Positions 40,261-52,385 of a stretch of 64,000 bases of DNA are shown in pieces (the first letter of the stretch is position 1; every line of letters begins with the position of its first letter). The notes beneath the pieces are model-generated. The model was given only the letters and a program-made list of their open reading frames with translations. It made no database searches and was not told where the DNA came from. Origin of the DNA: Entamoeba invadens IP1 (taxonomy: Eukaryota > Evosea > Mastigamoebida > Endamoebidae); NCBI RefSeq assembly GCF_000330505.1, contig NW_004440169.1, positions 62,001-126,000 on the forward strand. Direction: 5' to 3'. The position numbers and the translations under genes were made by a program.

Positions 40261-40301
40261 TTGAGAAAGTGCAAAGTTTGGCGAACTTTGCACTTTCTCA
40301 A
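40261..40301. repeat. 18-bp stem, 5-base loop inverted repeat
   Basis: TTGAGAAAGTGCAAAGTT, loop TGGCG, then its exact complement. It is unusually GC-rich and perfect for this spacer. It lies ~90 bp left of the Mutator-like element but outside its target duplication. Confidence 0.85.
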
Positions 40302-40392
40302 ATATTTGGTAAAACGCCATTAGTACATGTTCAACAATTATTATTAAAATAGTTCTGGCACATATATCAGAAACATAAAAAAGTAATTATTG

Positions 40393-43055
40393 GGGACCGT
40401 CCTTTGTCACCACCACCTCTTATAATAGAACAATTTCATATATAACATTTATATTTTTTTTTGTTTTTCAAAATAATAAAAAAATAATAACAATTTTCTG
40501 ATGTACTTCCCATAACTGTAGTTTTTTATTTTATTAAATTAACAAAAAAATAAATTAATTTAATTATCATTGTAGTTTCAAATTTTCATTGTTGAAAGTT
40601 TGTATTTGTACAAAAGAATTTATTGTGACTCCATCCCATACATTTTAAGCATCTATTTGAACAATTTTGCTTGTTGTGACCAACAACATTACACAAACTA
40701 CACTTCCTTATTTGTTTTATCCCAAAACCTCCCTTTCTTGTACGATGTGGTTTTGTTGCATTGTTCTTTTCCACTCTATCGACTAATACTCGTGGTCTTT
40801 CTCCAATTTGGTGTTGTGTTTTTGGATCCCTGATGTTCACCTTTGTGTGATGAGCCAAATTTGTAACAGTATAAGATGTTTCACTACTAACGACTGTTGT
40901 GTGTATTTCGTTGGGTGATGCTTTACATTTTTCACTTGGATCTCGACATTTTTCTAAAAACGAACGTAGTCTGTCCTTAAAAAAAAGCTGCTTTTTATCG
41001 CCGGCTCCACTTCTTTAAGACGATAATGAAGATCATTGTGGTCACATAAAGAGTCAGAAAAGCTTTCATGGCGAACACCGATCGTGTGTGTTGTCTTTTT
41101 GTATAAATTTCCTATTAGCCTTTCTCTTGAAAAAGCAAGAAGTGGGAAAGGAAAAATTGAAAATTCGACATACAATTTGGCCATATGAATACATGGAACA
41201 TTGGTCGTTTGATAAGCTTTACACTCACACCAAGTTGTCGTACAAGGTTGTTGAGTTAGACACGCCACAAGCTCATTAGAATGTTTATACATATTACAAA
41301 GAATCAAAAACACCACAACTAAGAAAGTGAAGTATAGTTGGTGGTATTATTAAAAGTGTGGTTGTAGTGTCTTGAAATATTTCTCCTTGCAAGTTGGTAT
41401 CACAGTTTCGACATTGACAAACAACAGTTTTGATAATTTCATCCAGAGGAGTTTCTCTTGATCCTGTTATCAACTTTATGAGTCCGAAAAAAAACCTTCA
41501 ATACGATTAGTTGTACGATCCCCCTGTTTTTGATCGAACTTCAGATGGCAACCATTTGTTTTCTTGTCTTATTAAATTCTCAATGACTCTTATTTTATCA
41601 TTTTTGTTAATTTTAACTTTCCCCTTTCTTCTGTCTTCTTTTGTTTCTCCGATAATTTCCAAAAATATTTCGGTATCCTCAACGAGTAAATCACCCGTTA
41701 AATATTCCGAATCTGATATGGCTTTTTGAATTCTTTCTCGTTGTTCTTGATTCATTTCATACCCAGTCAGTTCAATCAACTTTGAGATAAAGTCAACTTC
41801 GCTTATTTTACCGTCATTCATTAAATAAAAATCATTTACTATTTTTGTATTTTTCCAAACGCCACTTGTAAATCCCTTCTTATATGTCTCACACAATGAA
41901 AGATAGAAATTCCGTTAAATGATGTCTCCAATGCTTTTGTTTGAGAAAAGCAATGATCACAGTAGACTGAAGTTAAATTCACTTTTTTGCTTTTCAAAAA
42001 CTCAAACAAATCAATGAACGATTCCGTAGTGCGAGTTCTAAGTATAGAGAAAAACAACACCTTTGTTTTGTTGTGAACATCACCGAATACACCAATAACA
42101 AGAGGGAAATTAAAAGTGTTTGTTGCAGCAGTATCATCAATAAAGACAAGTGGAGGTATCGAGTTAATATTTCTCGTATTAAGGCAATAACAATATTCAA
42201 ATCTTCCAGTATCATCTTTGGTTATGTGTGTGGATATATCCCCCAGTGTATTACAATAATCTATTAAACAACTCGCTTCTTCGTAATTCCTTCTGTCATT
42301 CTCAGCTTTCCCAATATTTTGAATCCGCTTGGTATTTGCAACAACATCAAGATTAACTCTAACTTTTGCGGGTTTTTCACCCATTGCCAACATGATGTTA
42401 TGGTATGCATTTGTTCTTCATTAAAGTAATATTTGGATCTTGGTGGTAAATATTCAAATGTGTGATTGTGTTTATTGGTAATAATTATATGAGAGATTGA
42501 AGTTTTGTCTTGAGTCGAAACAATTCTCAAATTGCTTGAACAATTTTTAAAAAAAACAACCAAATTTTTGAACGTTTTTAGTTGAGTCGGTGTGAAGCGC
42601 TGTATATAATGCACATTGAAGATTACCAGCGGTAAACCTTGTTGCGTTATTCACCCTCTGAGTTATCGTTTTTGCATCATAAACAAGTCTTTTGAGACCG
42701 TCAACAACACAAATTGGAGTTTCAACAGTCCCATTTGGATCATTATCATTATAAATGATCGTGTTTTCAATTTCCACGTGTTTTTATTGTTCTGGATATA
42801 TTAGATTATTAACTTTAATTTAACCAGAAAATCAAAAGGGTTGATACATTTATTATATTTTATTAGACTATAATATATATGTTTATCACATTTCGAAATT
42901 GTGTTCTATAAAAAAATAACATAAAAAACTACAGTTATGGGAAGTACATCAGAAAATTGTTATTATTTTTTTATTATTTTGAAAAACAAAAAAATATAAA
43001 TGTTATATATGAAAATGTTCTATTTTAAGAGGTGGTGGTGGCAAAGGACGGTCCC
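40393..43055 (-). mobile_element. Mutator-like element (MULE) with ~150-bp TIRs and 9-bp TSD
   Basis: The ends GGGACCGTCCTTTGTCACC and inverted GGGACCGTCCTTTGCCACC extend into ~150-bp terminal inverted repeats with few mismatches (left to about 40540, right from about 42908). The 9-bp duplication TAATTATTG flanks both sides (40384-40392 and 43056-43064), the hallmark of Mutator superfamily insertion. A broken transposase gene on the minus strand lies between. The element is 2,663 bp and has not lost its ends, so insertion is comparatively recent. Confidence 0.92.
40586..42777 (-). pseudogene. MULE transposase, several frameshifts
   Basis: Four or more minus-strand frames, in order, give a MULE protein. 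An N-terminal zinc-binding-like region (LRIVSTQDKTSISHIIITN, HNHTFE) comes first. The MULE DDE core follows with VFIDDTAATN (first Asp), VYCDHCFSQTKAL (second Asp) and CVRHIRRDL (conserved C-x-x-H). A SWIM zinc finger (CECKAYQTTNVPCIHMAKL) and a C-terminal zinc-knuckle region (CSLCNVVGHNKQNC, CLKCMGWSHNKFFC) end it. Frames break near 42550, 42390, 41900 and 41320-41500, so the gene is not functional as read. The final acidic residue of the triad is not identified with confidence. Confidence 0.82.
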
Positions 43056-43064
43056 TAATTATTG

Positions 43065-43946
43065 TTGTAAAACTGAAATGATAAATTTGATATCATTTAT
43101 AATTGTTGTTATATAATATATTTTAAATGTGTTTTTTAAATATAAAATAATAAATAATTACTGTTTAATCGAACAATAATTAAATTAATGTTTTTTTTTG
43201 AATTCTATTTGTTCACTCGTCAATAATTTCAAAAATAGTATGTTTACATTTTCTTTTATAAATAATTATCACCTCTTATACAATACTGTTACATAGTTGA
43301 TCAGATTATAAGTGATATTTTGGGTTATCTCTCCAGCATCCCTAAACATTTTTTTATAATGGAATGTCAAGTCTGTTAAAATTAGTTTTCTTGTGGATTA
43401 TAATGCTTCAAAATACATTTTTTGATAAAACAAGAATTGATTAAATTAAATGAATTGACCAATAAATTATCATGATTTAAGTTGACGTAGTTATTCTTTT
43501 TGTTAATATTTTTCATATTATAGGGGTGTGATAAAGTGGTTGTAAATGATAAACCCCTTGTCGATTTTGGTAGATCTTCCATTCGAACCAAATGTAAAAC
43601 ATAATTCATTTATTTTTTGTTATTTTGTCTGCTTAAAAACCCTGGTTCACTTTGTTTTTTGCACACTTTTTGGAACAGCTTTGAGAATTTAAGACTTGAG
43701 TTATTTTTATTTTCATTTTTTTATCCAATCAGACAAAAGACATTTTGGAATGGATTTTCGTTGTTTTTCGTTNNNNNNNNNNNNNNNNNNNNNNNNNNNN
43801 NNNNNNNNNNNNNNNNNNNNNNNNNNNNNNNNNNNNNNNNNNNNNNNNNNNNNNNNNNNNNNNNNNNNNNNNTTTTTTATTTGAAAACTTTGACATTTTC
43901 CAAATTGAACATTTTGGTTTTTATCATTTATTGTTATATGAATTAA
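43065..43946. other. Spacer with 100-N gap
   Basis: AT-rich interval between two transposons. A 75-codon minus frame (43382-43609) and Phe-rich plus frames across the gap lack support. The region at 43525-43610 is slightly GC-richer, with no recognised product. Confidence 0.45.
43773..43872. other. Assembly gap (100 N)
   Basis: Exactly 100 N, length unknown, about 75 bp left of the long-TIR element. Confidence 0.99.
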
Positions 43947-44298
43947 TACTGTAAAAAACGTTTTTTTATAAAAATTAGTTTTGATTCTTTATAATTCAGT
44001 TTGTTTTTTTTTGTCTTTTTTTTAATTCCAGTTTCAGATTTTTGAATTCCATTCATTCCTATTAAACTTCCATTTGTATTTTTAACAATTCTTTTTATTT
44101 CATCAATTTCCACATTTTCGGGACAATTACACTCATTTTTTGTCGTTTCTTTCTATCTCGCAAACTTTCTCAAGTACATTTTTAAAGTTTCTTGTCTCTC
44201 AATTTAATTTCTTTTCGTTTCAAAAAATCAAAAAAATCCAACCACAACAAAAATATTGTATTTAAACAAAAATAAATATATATTCATGTGTCTCTTAA

Positions 44299-44480
44299 AT
44301 ATGATGAGTGAGAACAAGTTGTACGATCTCGGTACATCAAAAACTCTCCCAAACCAAGGGAAAGCACTGTCTCAAATGTGTAGCCGATACATCCATTTAT
44401 ACCACCTCTTCAACTTACACACCAGAGAGGAAGACCAAAAACAAGCACCAGAATTATTACTGAAAAACGATTATATGTGA
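44299..44480 (+). pseudogene. N-terminal transposase fragment
   Basis: MMSENKLYDLGTSKTL… opens at 44299 and stops at 44480; further short frames follow to ~45000 (for example AQRIIQLLLV, TLLITKVRSVARTAIEIKN). Position just inside the left TIR suggests the DNA-binding half of the element's transposase. No helix-turn-helix can be asserted. Confidence 0.4.
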
Positions 44481-45274
44481 GGGTCTCCCTCATTGCCAAA
44501 AGAAAATTAATATCCGAATTTAGAATACATGGAGATGACGAAAGCCCAACGTATTATTCAACTACTATTGGTATAAATATTGTTAACATCAACAAAGTTT
44601 TTAGTCTACTCATAAAAAGTCAAATCATTTTTTAGAGAATCATTTTAAAAGAAAGTCTAGAATTGAGCCATTTCGAAAATTAGTCACAACAGTATATGAA
44701 TGTGATTCAACACTATTAATAACCAAAGTCAGAAGTGTGGCTCGAACTGCAATAGAAATAAAGAACACCACATGTATTGAACAAGTCGAAGACATCAATG
44801 AAAAAAATCAAAAATTTTAAATAACATGGCGAATATACCACAAAAAGGAGTAGAAGAAACCTGCCTTTTTAATGATTTCGTTCAACACACTCTCCACTTA
44901 AACTTTTCTTTGATTCATCAGAGGAGACTCATGAGATGAAAACACTCGAACAATACCAGTTCTGAGCTTCAAAATAGAAATGAAAGGAGATGTTCTTGCT
45001 GATACAGAGTAAATTTGTTTCATAAAAGCGTCATTTTTTCAGTTACGATTTTGTGAAAAATATGAATATAATTAAAAATAATTTAAAGTACTTTGGTCAT
45101 TTGTCTTGCAATATTTTTATTTTTTTTTCTTGTGCACAATTTCAACCGTTCACTATAACTTTCAACTTACTTGTTAATATTTTTGATGTATTTTTTACAA
45201 ACAACATGACACTCTATAAAATGTTTTCATTACTTGTATAATCTATTTATTATTTTTTATTTCAAATATTACTA

Positions 45275-45579
45275 CAAATGCTCAATTAGATTTAAGTCAC
45301 AACTCAGAGCTGGCCAATTTTTAATGATAAAACATTTTTATTATTCAAAAACTAAAGTGTACAGTAAAAACTTTAAAGAGCGGCTAATGAGGTAATTTTG
45401 TTTTTTTTTCAAAAGTGGGCATTTTAAGCCAATCAAACCTTAATTACCACTATTTAAAAAACTTTATTTTTAGTTTCATCTAAAAATACCATCTTTTCAG
45501 AGAATCCACTTTTTAAAAGTACCGTTTTTGAAAAGTTTTACTGTATTTTGATTTGTGCACACTAGCGTTGTATTTCATA
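45275..45579 (-). pseudogene. Nested relic of a Tc1-like DD34E transposase
   Basis: Minus-strand translation gives MKYNASVHKSK (second catalytic Asp changed to Tyr), then, across the MITE at 45362-45543, TLVFE with two stops and NWPALSCDLNLIEHL, the Tc1 W-P…D-L-N-x-I-E signature. The spacing from Tyr/Asp to Glu is 34 residues when the MITE is skipped. It is in opposite orientation to the host element's own transposase, so it is an older independent insertion. Confidence 0.65.
45362..45543. mobile_element. 182-bp MITE inside Tc1-like relic
   Basis: Ends CAGTAAAAACTTT and inverted CAGTAAAACTTTTCAAAA, flanked by TA at 45360-45361 and 45544-45545. No coding capacity. It interrupts the transposase relic within its catalytic region. 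Confidence 0.75.
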
Positions 45580-46499
45580 TTTTTTTCTTACTTATGATTT
45601 CGTTTTAATTATTTCATTTTAATTATTGTATTGCTTTTATAACGTTTTGATTATTATGGAGGTTTAATTCTAAATTGATTAACACTTAAGAATATTGTAT
45701 TGTTTTGTAATTTCTATATTGATACACATCTTTATATTTTGCATTTTATATTTTATTAAGCCAATAATTGTTTGATTTTGTCAAAATTTCTCTAGTTATC
45801 TAATTTATATCAACACATTTATTTTCAAAATAAATAGAAAGATACAACTTTTTAGGTATAATATTGTTTGAAGATCGATGTTTTTTCAAGTAATTCACTC
45901 CAACAATAATTGTTTACAAACTGACACATCATGATATCATGAAGACTTAAAACGTTAACTTATTATTTTTTCAAATTTGTTTATTTTATCATCTGTAATT
46001 AATTAAAATACCAATTTATAATTCAACTAAATTGTAATGATCAACAAATTTACTCGATATTAACAATTAATCAAATTACTTTATTAAATTAGACTGAATT
46101 ACGTCAATTATATCCAAAACGTATTTTAATATAAATAATGAAATACATTTTACTCAATCTTTTAATCATAATAAAAATGTGAAACGATTGTTTTTATTTT
46201 TTAGTGTTAAAAATGATTTTCTTTGTTTCTAAAAATAGTAAAAATAATGACGATTTTATGGATAAGGAAAAATAACAGGGAGATAAAATAAATTTCAAAA
46301 TAATAAAGAGGTCATACACTTTTTTGTTTCAATTTAACATCAAAAAATTATTTTTTTTCATATAACCACACCTAATAAAAATATATGAAATTTAAATATC
46401 TTAGGTAAAAATTGCATTTTTACCTCTAATTGAGGGCAATGACGAATTAATGAAAAGAGTTTAGAACAAAACAAAACGAATTGAAGCAATTAAGAGATT

Positions 46500-47069
46500 A
46501 TATAATTTTATTAGAGAAAAGTACAGTTGGGTCTGTGTTGACGAAATTTCATGGCGCGTGTGTTACACTTCGAAGTATGGGTGGAGTGAGAGAAACAAAA
46601 AAAATGCTTCATAACGAATGCTAAAGTATGGCTAAGACTGTCAGTGTGTATATGCCATTGACATTCAAGGGATTTCTTATTGTAATATTGTGGCTGGAAA
46701 AAACGACAAAGAAATGTTTCAGGCTTAAATGAAGAAACTCATCCTCACTAAAATCAACTTAACATTAAGGTCATATTTTGTATTAACAATTGCAGAATTC
46801 ATCGGGATTTGGAAGAATTGTTGAAGGGGACACAACACGCAATTGTTTTTAATGCAGCATATAGCCCGGAGTTAAATCCAATTAAAAACGTTTTTGGATT
46901 TTGGAAAGCGAGATGTGAGAGGGATATCAGACTGTGGTATTCTCTTGAAGAACTTCTTAACAAAATATCACTTTCGTTTCAGACTACACTCCCAAATGAA
47001 GTAATTGGAACAATGGTACACTACAGGACAAAATATAAAGTAAAGCTTTCGCCAGAGATAATCTTTTAA
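46500..47069 (+). pseudogene. IS630/Tc1-type DDE transposase, broken
   Basis: Fragments in order: EKYSWVCVDEISWRVCYTSK YGWSERNKK (first Asp in CVDE), YAIDIQGISYCNIVAGKND, FCINNCRIHRDLEELL (second catalytic position reads Asn, family usually has Asp), and FNAAYSPELNPIKNVFGFWK (the S-P-x-L-N-P-I block, with Lys where a catalytic Glu is normal). Stops at about 46620 and 46726 and at least one frame change disrupt it. Two of three catalytic acids are altered, so it is inactive. Confidence 0.75.
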
Positions 47070-47533
47070 TGAATAGTTTGGTTGTAATTTTTGAAACGAA
47101 AAGAAATTAAATTGAGAGACAAGAAACTTTAAAAATGTACTTGAGAAAGTTTGCGAGATAGAAAGAAACGACAAAAAATGAGTGTAATTGTCCCGAAAAT
47201 GTGGAAATTGATGAAATAAAAAGAATTGTTAAAAATACAAATGGAAGTTTAATAGGAATGAATGGAATTCAAAAATCTGAAACTGGAATTAAAAAAAAGA
47301 CAAAAAAAAACAAACTGAATTATAAAGAATCAAAACTAATTTTTATAAAAAACGTTTTTTACAATAATTTGTAATTTGTAAATATTTGCAGCAAAAAAAA
47401 CAAATTTGTGTAAAAATTACAGTTAATTAAATTATGTTTAATTATAAAGATTTCTTATATTTTTGAAATTAAATAAGCATTTTATTATATATTAATTATA
47501 ACAAAAAATAACGTGTTAATAAAAAGATATTTA

Positions 47534-49871
47534 AAGAGTGGGGAGAAAGTCACACCATAATTCTTTCTGATTCTTTTTACTCAAAAGAACTTTCTTTTTT
47601 ATTTATAAAATAAATTCAATAAAAACTGTGTTTTTGTTTGATTTTGAAATCGCCTTTATTCAAGTTTTACTATTTTTCTTTATGTTGATTGCAATTATTT
47701 TCTTTTTAAAAAAAAATTGAAAAACTTTATAAAAAACTGTGTTTTTAAATACTATTTTAATATGATAAATATATTATAATTTGATATAATAGATTTATCG
47801 TGTTTCATTTTAAATCCAAGACAAATTCTATATTATAGTAAAAGACAAATCAAAAACAGAGATATTCCCCAAAAAGCAATTATCTTTTTTAAAGTATATG
47901 TATTTGAACATACATATCTCGCATACACAACGTTTAAATCAAATGAAAATTTGAGAATTAAATACTATCATATAATTACAACTTTATTGATATAGCACTT
48001 AGTTTTTATTACACAGAATAATATAAAGTAAATCAACATTTGGTCTTTTTTAGACCATATTTGTTTTTACCACTTATCGATATTTAATCACAATTGTATA
48101 TACAAAACTTTAACAATGCAGTTTTGAATAAATACTTCTTAAAATGTACTATAGTTCAGTTAAAAATTCAAGATATAAACATCTTTTTTAACCATTTATG
48201 ATTTTTTATATTTTTGAAAAAAATGAAACAACATAATTTAAACACCAAATAAACAACTTTTTTATGATAATTGCTGAATTTTCTTGTTTTTACTAAATAA
48301 ACAACCCAATTAGAAAACCAAAATATTAAAACTGAAACATGAACAAATTGAATTAATAAATCTTTAAAGCCGTTTTGATTATTATTTCGTTTATTTTGCA
48401 AAACAAAAGAAGAGCAAAGAACGAGGACGAGTGGGCAGTGGTGGTGATGGATGGTCTTGGTTCACATTTCAGTGAAGAAGCATCTAAATGGTTCACCGAC
48501 AACCACGTGGCTGTTTTGAAATTGTTCCCACATTCTTCACACATCACTCAACCACTTGACTTGTCTGTTTTTGGAGTTCAAAACTTTTGTTTCGTTTATA
48601 ATAATAAAATATAAAAATCAATTATAATAAACTAAACATTAGAAACTTATCCAACTTCCTCAAGTTGATGAAGACTTAAGTTTTGAACCAATTGATTTGC
48701 AATCTTTGGACCATGTTTTGGGTACTTAGAACTTAAAAGACGCTAACTGTGCCAAAGGTATAAAGAAGAAAGACATTATAAGGGATCTATAGGAGGGGAG
48801 ATTGACAAAGGCTGATTTGGTTGAATTCACCAGAAGTTCTTTGTCCAAACAAATAATATCGATCTACGCGTCTTGGGACAAAGCGACTTCTGGTGTTACC
48901 ATTGTCAACGCGTTTAGAAAGAGTGGGTTCTTCAACACTCAGTGCGTCAAGGGTGGAGAGACTTGCTTGCGCGTCAAGTTCTTTCCAGAAAGACCGAAAT
49001 TGATGATGACTTTCTTGGGTGAACCGGTGTCATTTGAAAGAGAGATTTGTTGGAAGGAGAAAAGCGGTTGTTGCACACGACATACCGGAGTTCGAAGATG
49101 AGTATGAGGACAATGATATTTCCCAAGAAGTTTAATATCGAGAACTTTACCAACATAATTCGACCTCGTTTACTGTTTTTTGATTTTTTTGTTAAAAAGT
49201 ATAAAACAATTCAAAAATAGTATAATGTATAATTAGTTATTAATCATATAAATATTTTATATTTTTATAATACATATTTAATATATAATAGTTAAATAAA
49301 ACCCATAATATTTATCTATAAAAGTATTTTAAATTATGAGATAAATCGAATCTGAAGGAGTAATTGAATATTTCTTAAGGTGGGTTTGGTTTAGGATGTT
49401 TTCAAAGCAATAATAAAGTTTATAATTTAATATGTAAAGTAAAAAATATATCATTTAGATGATGGTAACTTAATAATAATTGTAGTAATCATAATAGTAT
49501 ACAAAATAATATAAATTTGATAACTTAAAAGACAAATTATATAATAAGAATTGTTATGGGTTGTCTTATAACTATAACTAATTTTATTATAAAATTTAAT
49601 ACAATATACACATTGTTCAATCGTTATTTTGTATTGATATAAATTTGTAATTGTTAGTTAGGAAAAAATGCGCTATTATAGTACTCCATAAAGGTAGTAG
49701 AGACTCATCAAAAATAGTAAAACTTGAATCAAGGAGATTTCAAAATCAAACAAAAACACAGTTTTTATTGAATTTATTTTATAAATAAAAAAGAAAGTTC
49801 TTTTTAGTAAAAAGAATCAAAAAGAATTATGGTGTGGCTTTTTCCCCTGGTGTGACTTTCTCCCCACTCTT
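47534..49871 (+). mobile_element. 2.3-kb pogo-like element with long TIRs
   Basis: Ends AAGAGTGGGGAGAAAGTCAC (both, inverted) continue into arms of ~150-170 bp (47534-47690; 49707-49871) ending near TCAAGTTTTACTATTTTT. TA flanks at 47532-47533 and 49872-49873. The right arm has an extra 18-base segment (GGGGAAAAAGCCACACC-like) missing on the left, apparently a deletion between two CACACCA copies. A pogo-type transposase fragment lies inside. Confidence 0.87.
48390..49101 (+). pseudogene. pogo/Tigger-type DDE transposase fragment
   Basis: VVVMDGLGSHFSEEASKWF, LFPHSSHITQPLDLSVFG (DDE_1 catalytic motif: D-G-x-x-S-H and P-H-S-S-H-x-x-Q-P-L-D) then, after stops, LTKADLVEFTRSSLSKQII and TIVNAFRKSGFF, the usual C-terminal block. 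The N-terminal DNA-binding half and the first catalytic Asp are missing; the sequence left of 48390 is AT-rich. Inactive remnant. Confidence 0.8.
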
Positions 49872-49873
49872 TA

Positions 49874-52383
49874 TTTAAATTCTTTAAATAAAATTTGGTT
49901 TAATTTAATTCAAACAATTATTAATTTATATATAATTAACAATTATAATTTTAATTTAATATTTTTGAAAAAATTAAATAGTATAATAATATTATTTATT
50001 AAAATATTAATATGTAATTATTGTTTAAATGTATTTAATTAATATTAACAACAGTATTAATGTTGAATATTTAGTATTTCAATAATTTATGTTAAGACAT
50101 ATGACTGGATGAGACCCATCCACTGGATACATGTATCTATTTTTTCTATCCACTGGACAAACCAGTTTCCATGGATGGCAAAAATAAAAATTATATAAAT
50201 AGATTATTTGTTTTTTTTGTAAACAAAATTTTATTTTGCCTAATTATTTTTTTCAATGTTTATAAAATCAAAAAAAAATATTCAGATGTATTACAAACAT
50301 TAAAACAATCGTAATTATAAATCAAAAATTATCAAAGTAGATCGTAGTATAAAAAACAATGTACATACTTAAAAAAAAGGCAATCATATTAGATCAAGAA
50401 ATTATTACAAAAATTAAAATAAAATATCAAACTTATCAAATATCACAATCGTGATTTCCACAACGTTGTATTTGTATCAAAAAACCAATTAATAAACTTT
50501 CAAACAAAAAACAACTAAATTGTTTGTTTTTGTTTTTGTTTTTGTTGTATATCAAGTCGTCTATGATATCAATATTGACAATTGTCTGTTGTTTTAGTGT
50601 TTTTCTTGGCATTCTGATGTGTACAAATATATCCAACATCAATACAAATGTAAACAACAATACACATTTATTAATAATATTAATAATACTGTAATTATAC
50701 TTATATTTAGAAATTTACTTAACAATAAACATAAATAACATCCAAGTGATAAATGAAATATCAATATATTACTAAAACATACACAATAGAAAGTATATTA
50801 ACAATACATGATTAATTTATATAATTTAATTTCTGAATCATTTCAATTGTTTTCAGTTTAAAAAGACAAAAAACATAAAATGTAGTTAAACAACCATATA
50901 TAACGACACTATCATCTAATTTAAAAAATAAAATTATGATACATTTATACTTGAAATGTGTTTATATGTATAACTAAACTAAGAATATTTTAATTGATGA
51001 TTCATGATTAAATAATATAACACTTATTAAAAAACAATTTATTAGTTGTTATCATGTATTACATATACAAATTAAATAAAAAAAACTTATTACAGTATTG
51101 TATTAAACAGAGAAATCATTTTTTATAACTTAATTATTATAAATAATAATAAAGTATACATATTTAACATACACAAAAAGTTGATAATCCGCTTTTTGAA
51201 ACATATTGTTTTTAAAGTTATTACTAAAATAATATAATAAAAATAATGCAAATTATCACTTTGTATTGAAAAAGTTTTCATATTGTATATATATACTTTA
51301 GTGGTAAACAGTACCAATCATTTTATTATTTAATATCATTTTATATATAAAATCAAAAAGAAGCGGTCATTAAGAAGAAAGTGTTTTAAACATACTTAAC
51401 TACTATTATTTTGTTGTTTTTTTTATTATTTAATATAAAGTTGTAATTTATACGAAATGTATTATTTTTTGATTTGAGCACAACCAAAATTAAAAGTTTA
51501 TCTTTTATTTAATTATTTTAAAATATACAGTTTATATATGCTTTATTAGAAACATTAATTAACATTTAACAGACTGCATTTTTAATTATAAATAAAATAT
51601 ATACAGTAATGTCAATACAAATCTAATTGTTGATTTGGATTTTGACTTGTAAAGTAGTTTTCTATTAATTAAATGTGTTGATTTCCCTTAGACTATTGAT
51701 TGTAATAAATTATGTGTATGTATATGTGAGCCACAAGTCAGAACCTAAAAATATTTTAAATTGTGTTATTCTCTTGATATTGATGTTATATTTTGAATTT
51801 TTAGTTTAATGTTTCATGTTTACATATTTAACAATTACCACCTTTTAATTTAAGGCTGATTTTCAAATGAAAGTGTAACAAATAACAGTAAAACCCAATA
51901 CACCAACTGTTGTTATTAAAATAATAATAATAATATTTAATATGTGCCTCCATCTTAATTGATTGTGATATTTGTGCTTTTATAGAAATACATATATGTA
52001 CTGTTGTGTTTTGTATTTTGAAAAATAATAAAACAATTGTTAAGAAAAAAAATAATTGTATTTGATGTCTCACTTGAATGTAATTCTCAACAAAATATGT
52101 TGAATGATAATTGAAAACCTCCAAATAGTTACACAAAAAATTACATTTATATATACAATATTGTATATCTATTATTAATTGATTTAAACATTTAATCATG
52201 TTGATAACTTTGTTTTATAAATAATTAAAACAACAGTTTTCTAAGGGTTAATATAGGTAAAATTTAATTTATTTGTGTGACATTTTTTAAAACAGAAAAA
52301 ACAATTCATTGTGAATGATTTTATTGTGTAACTTAATAATGTGGTCGTATTTTTTCTTCCGAAACTTTTTGTTCGTAATTACA
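49874..52383. other. 2.5-kb AT-rich gene-free region
   Basis: Only short Ile/Tyr/Lys-rich frames occur, consistent with chance. It contains one copy of a CCATCCACTGGATA-type repeat (50085-50180) and an (AACAAA)n run at 50521-50545. No RNA gene or transposon ends were identified. Confidence 0.5.
50085..50180. repeat. CCACTGGATA repeat, copy 1
   Basis: TTTATGTTAAGACATATGAC then CCCATCCACTGGATACATG, TATCCACTGG and CCATGGATGGCAAAAA. A related arrangement is at 56120-56285. Self-complementary pieces (ATCCACTGGAT) recur within each copy. Confidence 0.65.
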
Positions 52384-52385
52384 TA

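Larger units (their letters stand above)
37181..40383. other. 3.2-kb gene-free AT-rich region with palindromes
   Basis: No coding frame of note. It is rich in hairpins: CACTTAACACTTCATGTTAAGTG near 38086-38108, a 36-bp perfect palindrome at 38637-38672, a stem of 13 at 38670-38699, and an 18-bp stem at 40261-40301. Words such as AAC/GTT-rich repeats (TGTTAAAC, ACAATTGT) recur. Possibly decayed mobile DNA; no termini found. Confidence 0.5.
43949..47364 (+). mobile_element. 3.4-kb IS630/Tc1-type element with ~290-bp TIRs
   Basis: Arms at 43949-44238 and 47075-47364 are near-perfect inverted copies (ends CTGTAAAAAACG and TTGTAAAAAACG; shared TTAGTTTTGATTCTTTATAA, CACATTTTCGGGACAATTAC and others), flanked by TA at 43947-43948 and 47365-47366. 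Inside on the plus strand are fragments of an N-terminal domain (44299-44480) and a DDE transposase (46500-47069). It also holds a nested older Tc1-like relic with a MITE. Long TIRs plus a TA target fit a Tc1/mariner/IS630-superfamily element. Confidence 0.85.

Noticed and set aside
50436..52199. Several 60-120 codon ORFs
   Set aside because: Ile/Tyr/Asn/Lys-rich low-complexity frames with no homologous copy or signal; consistent with chance.
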